From Novosphingobium sp. ERN07 (GTDB lineage: Bacteria > Pseudomonadota > Alphaproteobacteria > Sphingomonadales > Sphingomonadaceae), in the NCBI RefSeq assembly GCF_012641335.1, contig NZ_JABAID010000004.1, positions 119,111 to 183,110 on the forward strand: a DNA stretch of 64,000 nt, given 5' to 3'. The notes under the pieces were generated by a model that saw only the letters and a program-made list of their open reading frames with translations, was not told the origin of the DNA and did not search any database. Made by a program: the position numbers and the translations under genes. Below are positions 63,054 to 64,000 of this stretch, in pieces. Position 1 is the first letter of the stretch, and every line of letters starts with the position of its first letter.

Positions 63054-64000
63054 CTACAGTGCGCGAGGCGCTGCTGCCTGCTTGTCCGATGCCCAATCAG
63101 CTATCATTGCCTCCGCTGCCCGGTCCTCGGGGATTGTCGCCCGGGTTCGTGAAGACCGCGGCGCGGGCGCAGGATGAGCAAACCCGTCGCGATCGACGTA
63201 GGTGCCACGGGACTTCATATGGGGATGCTGTCCAGCCTCGCGGAAATCAAGGACGGGGGCGAAGCACGCGTCGATACCTTCGATCTGGTTTGCCCATTCA
63301 TCCCTGGACTTGGTGAGAAACTTAGCCGCGAACCATGCACAACGGTCCGGCCAATTTGTGGTGTCGTGTTGGTCCTTGACCCATTCGGCAGGTGCGCCAA
63401 CTGCTGCAAGCAAATGCGAATAGAATTGCGGCTCGATGGCTCCGACCGCGATTTCCTTACCATCCTTGCAAAGATAGCAACGATAAAATGGGGCCGCGCC
63501 ACCCAGCATGTTGGCCTCGCGATCAAGCGAGATTCGTCCGGAAGGCACCAGCCCTGCAAACATACTCATGATCGATGCGACACCATCGACTATCGCGGCA
63601 TCCACCACCTGTCCAAGACCAGACCGCTCGCGCTCCCACAAGGCAGCCATGATGCCGAAAGCAAGGAACACGGATCCACCGCCAAAATCGCCGATCAGAT
63701 TGAGGGGCACTGTCGCCGGTTCGCCCGGCTTCCCAACCGCAGCCAGCGCGCCCGTCAGCGCGAGATAGTTGATGTCATGGCCTGCCATACGCGCCAACGG
63801 CCCATCCTGACCCCAGCCGGTCATCCGCGCATAAATCAACCGCTTGTTCAGCGAACAGGCGTCGTTGGGACCAAGACCAAGCCGTTCCATCACACCGGGT
63901 CGGCTCCCCTCAATGGACACGTCCGCCTGAGCGATCAACTCGAGACTCTTAGCCCGTCCAGCTTCCGACCGGATATCTAGGGTCAGGATTGCCCGCCCGC
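63054..64000 (-). CDS. CaiB/BaiF CoA-transferase or racemase, 5' end beyond the window
   Basis: The visible 315 or so residues match the family III CoA-transferase fold: [38 protein letters not shown] (His), LIGDFGGGSVFL (Asp) and the C-terminal half. The frame is open to the window edge, so the true start is beyond base 64000. It is a close homologue of the racemase at 47425-48501, sharing the same His and Asp. With the CoA ligase downstream it forms a second activation/racemisation pair. Confidence 0.9.
   Translation of the reverse strand, partial: GRAILTLDIRSEAGRAKSLELIAQADVSIEGSRPGVMERLGLGPNDACSLNKRLIYARMTGWGQDGPLARMAGHDINYLALTGALAAVGKPGEPATVPLNLIGDFGGGSVFLAFGIMAALWERERSGLGQVVDAAIVDGVASIMSMFAGLVPSGRISLDREANMLGGAAPFYRCYLCKDGKEIAVGAIEPQFYSHLLAAVGAPAEWVKDQHDTTNWPDRCAWFAAKFLTKSRDEWANQIEGIDACFAPVLDFREAGQHPHMKSRGTYVDRDGFAHPAPAPRSSRTRATIPEDRAAEAMIADWASDKQAAAPRAL

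Noticed and set aside
1..64000. CRISPR arrays, tRNA or rRNA genes, prophage and plasmid replication genes
   Set aside because: Looked for on both strands; no regular short repeats with spacers, no cloverleaf-like or rRNA sequence, no phage structural or rep/par proteins recognised.

Overview
The window reads as DNA from a sphingomonad-type alphaproteobacterium (Sphingopyxis, Novosphingobium or Sphingosinicella relatives). The evidence is two large TonB-dependent receptors, a divergent four-gene block matching the microcystin-degradation cluster mlrC-mlrA-mlrD-mlrB known from Sphingomonadaceae, and dense acyl-CoA catabolism. No tRNA, rRNA, CRISPR array, phage or replication gene was seen. IS elements at both sides (IS110 and a broken IS5 at 1-1.7 kb; an IS66 remnant and an intact IS5 at 50.6-52.9 kb) frame roughly 2-50.5 kb as a mobile or assembled catabolic island.

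Layout. 1.9-5.9 kb: a truncated Lrp/AsnC gene fused head-to-head to a 5'-truncated astA, then astD and astB (arginine succinyltransferase pathway). 6.5-14.9 kb: a phenylacetyl-CoA module (TetR regulator, paaABCDE on the minus strand, a paaI pseudogene, paaG, paaZ and an EthD protein on the plus strand, a decayed AraC gene) lying between two direct copies of a ~180-bp degenerate repeat. 15.4-21.7 kb: a second TetR regulator, a TonB receptor, and a CoA ligase/MFS/SnoaL-like operon. 21.7-27.3 kb: mlrC, mlrA, mlrD and mlrB. MlrA keeps Glu172, Glu173, His205, His260 and Asn264. 27.4-30.1 kb: an M19 dipeptidase and a D-aminoacylase. 30.3-34.6 kb: two acyl-CoA dehydrogenases, an SDR and an enoyl-CoA hydratase. 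34.6-38.9 kb: a DmpA/BapA-type peptidase, a D-amino-acid-oxidase-like flavoprotein, a class III aminotransferase and a C26 gamma-glutamyl hydrolase. 39.3-50.5 kb: a second TonB receptor, an enoyl-CoA hydratase, a RidA protein, an SCPx thiolase, two MaoC proteins, a CoA ligase, an alpha-methylacyl-CoA racemase and a D-amino acid dehydrogenase. 53.4-64 kb, beyond the IS elements: aldehyde and alcohol dehydrogenases, a thiolase, a MalT-like LuxR regulator, a fatty acid desaturase, another CoA ligase and a partial CaiB-family gene.

How it fits together (inference). The island looks like a route for complete use of microcystin, not just its detoxification: TonB receptors for uptake; MlrA, MlrB and MlrC to open and cut the ring and release Adda; dipeptidase, D-aminoacylase, gamma-glutamyl hydrolase and D-amino acid dehydrogenases for the D-residues; RidA for the dehydroalanine residue; ast genes for arginine; an aminotransferase and CoA ligases to activate Adda; a beta-oxidation set suited to methyl-branched chains; and the paa pathway for the phenyl end.

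The strongest novel signal is regulatory. A ~22-bp palindromic, TetR-like operator with core CGACCGGTCGGTCAAT recurs at seven places, all in promoter regions of this degradative region (18.4, 23.3, 27.3, 30.2, 39.2 twice, 43.6 kb). This points to one regulon, probably controlled by the TetR protein at 15445-16047.
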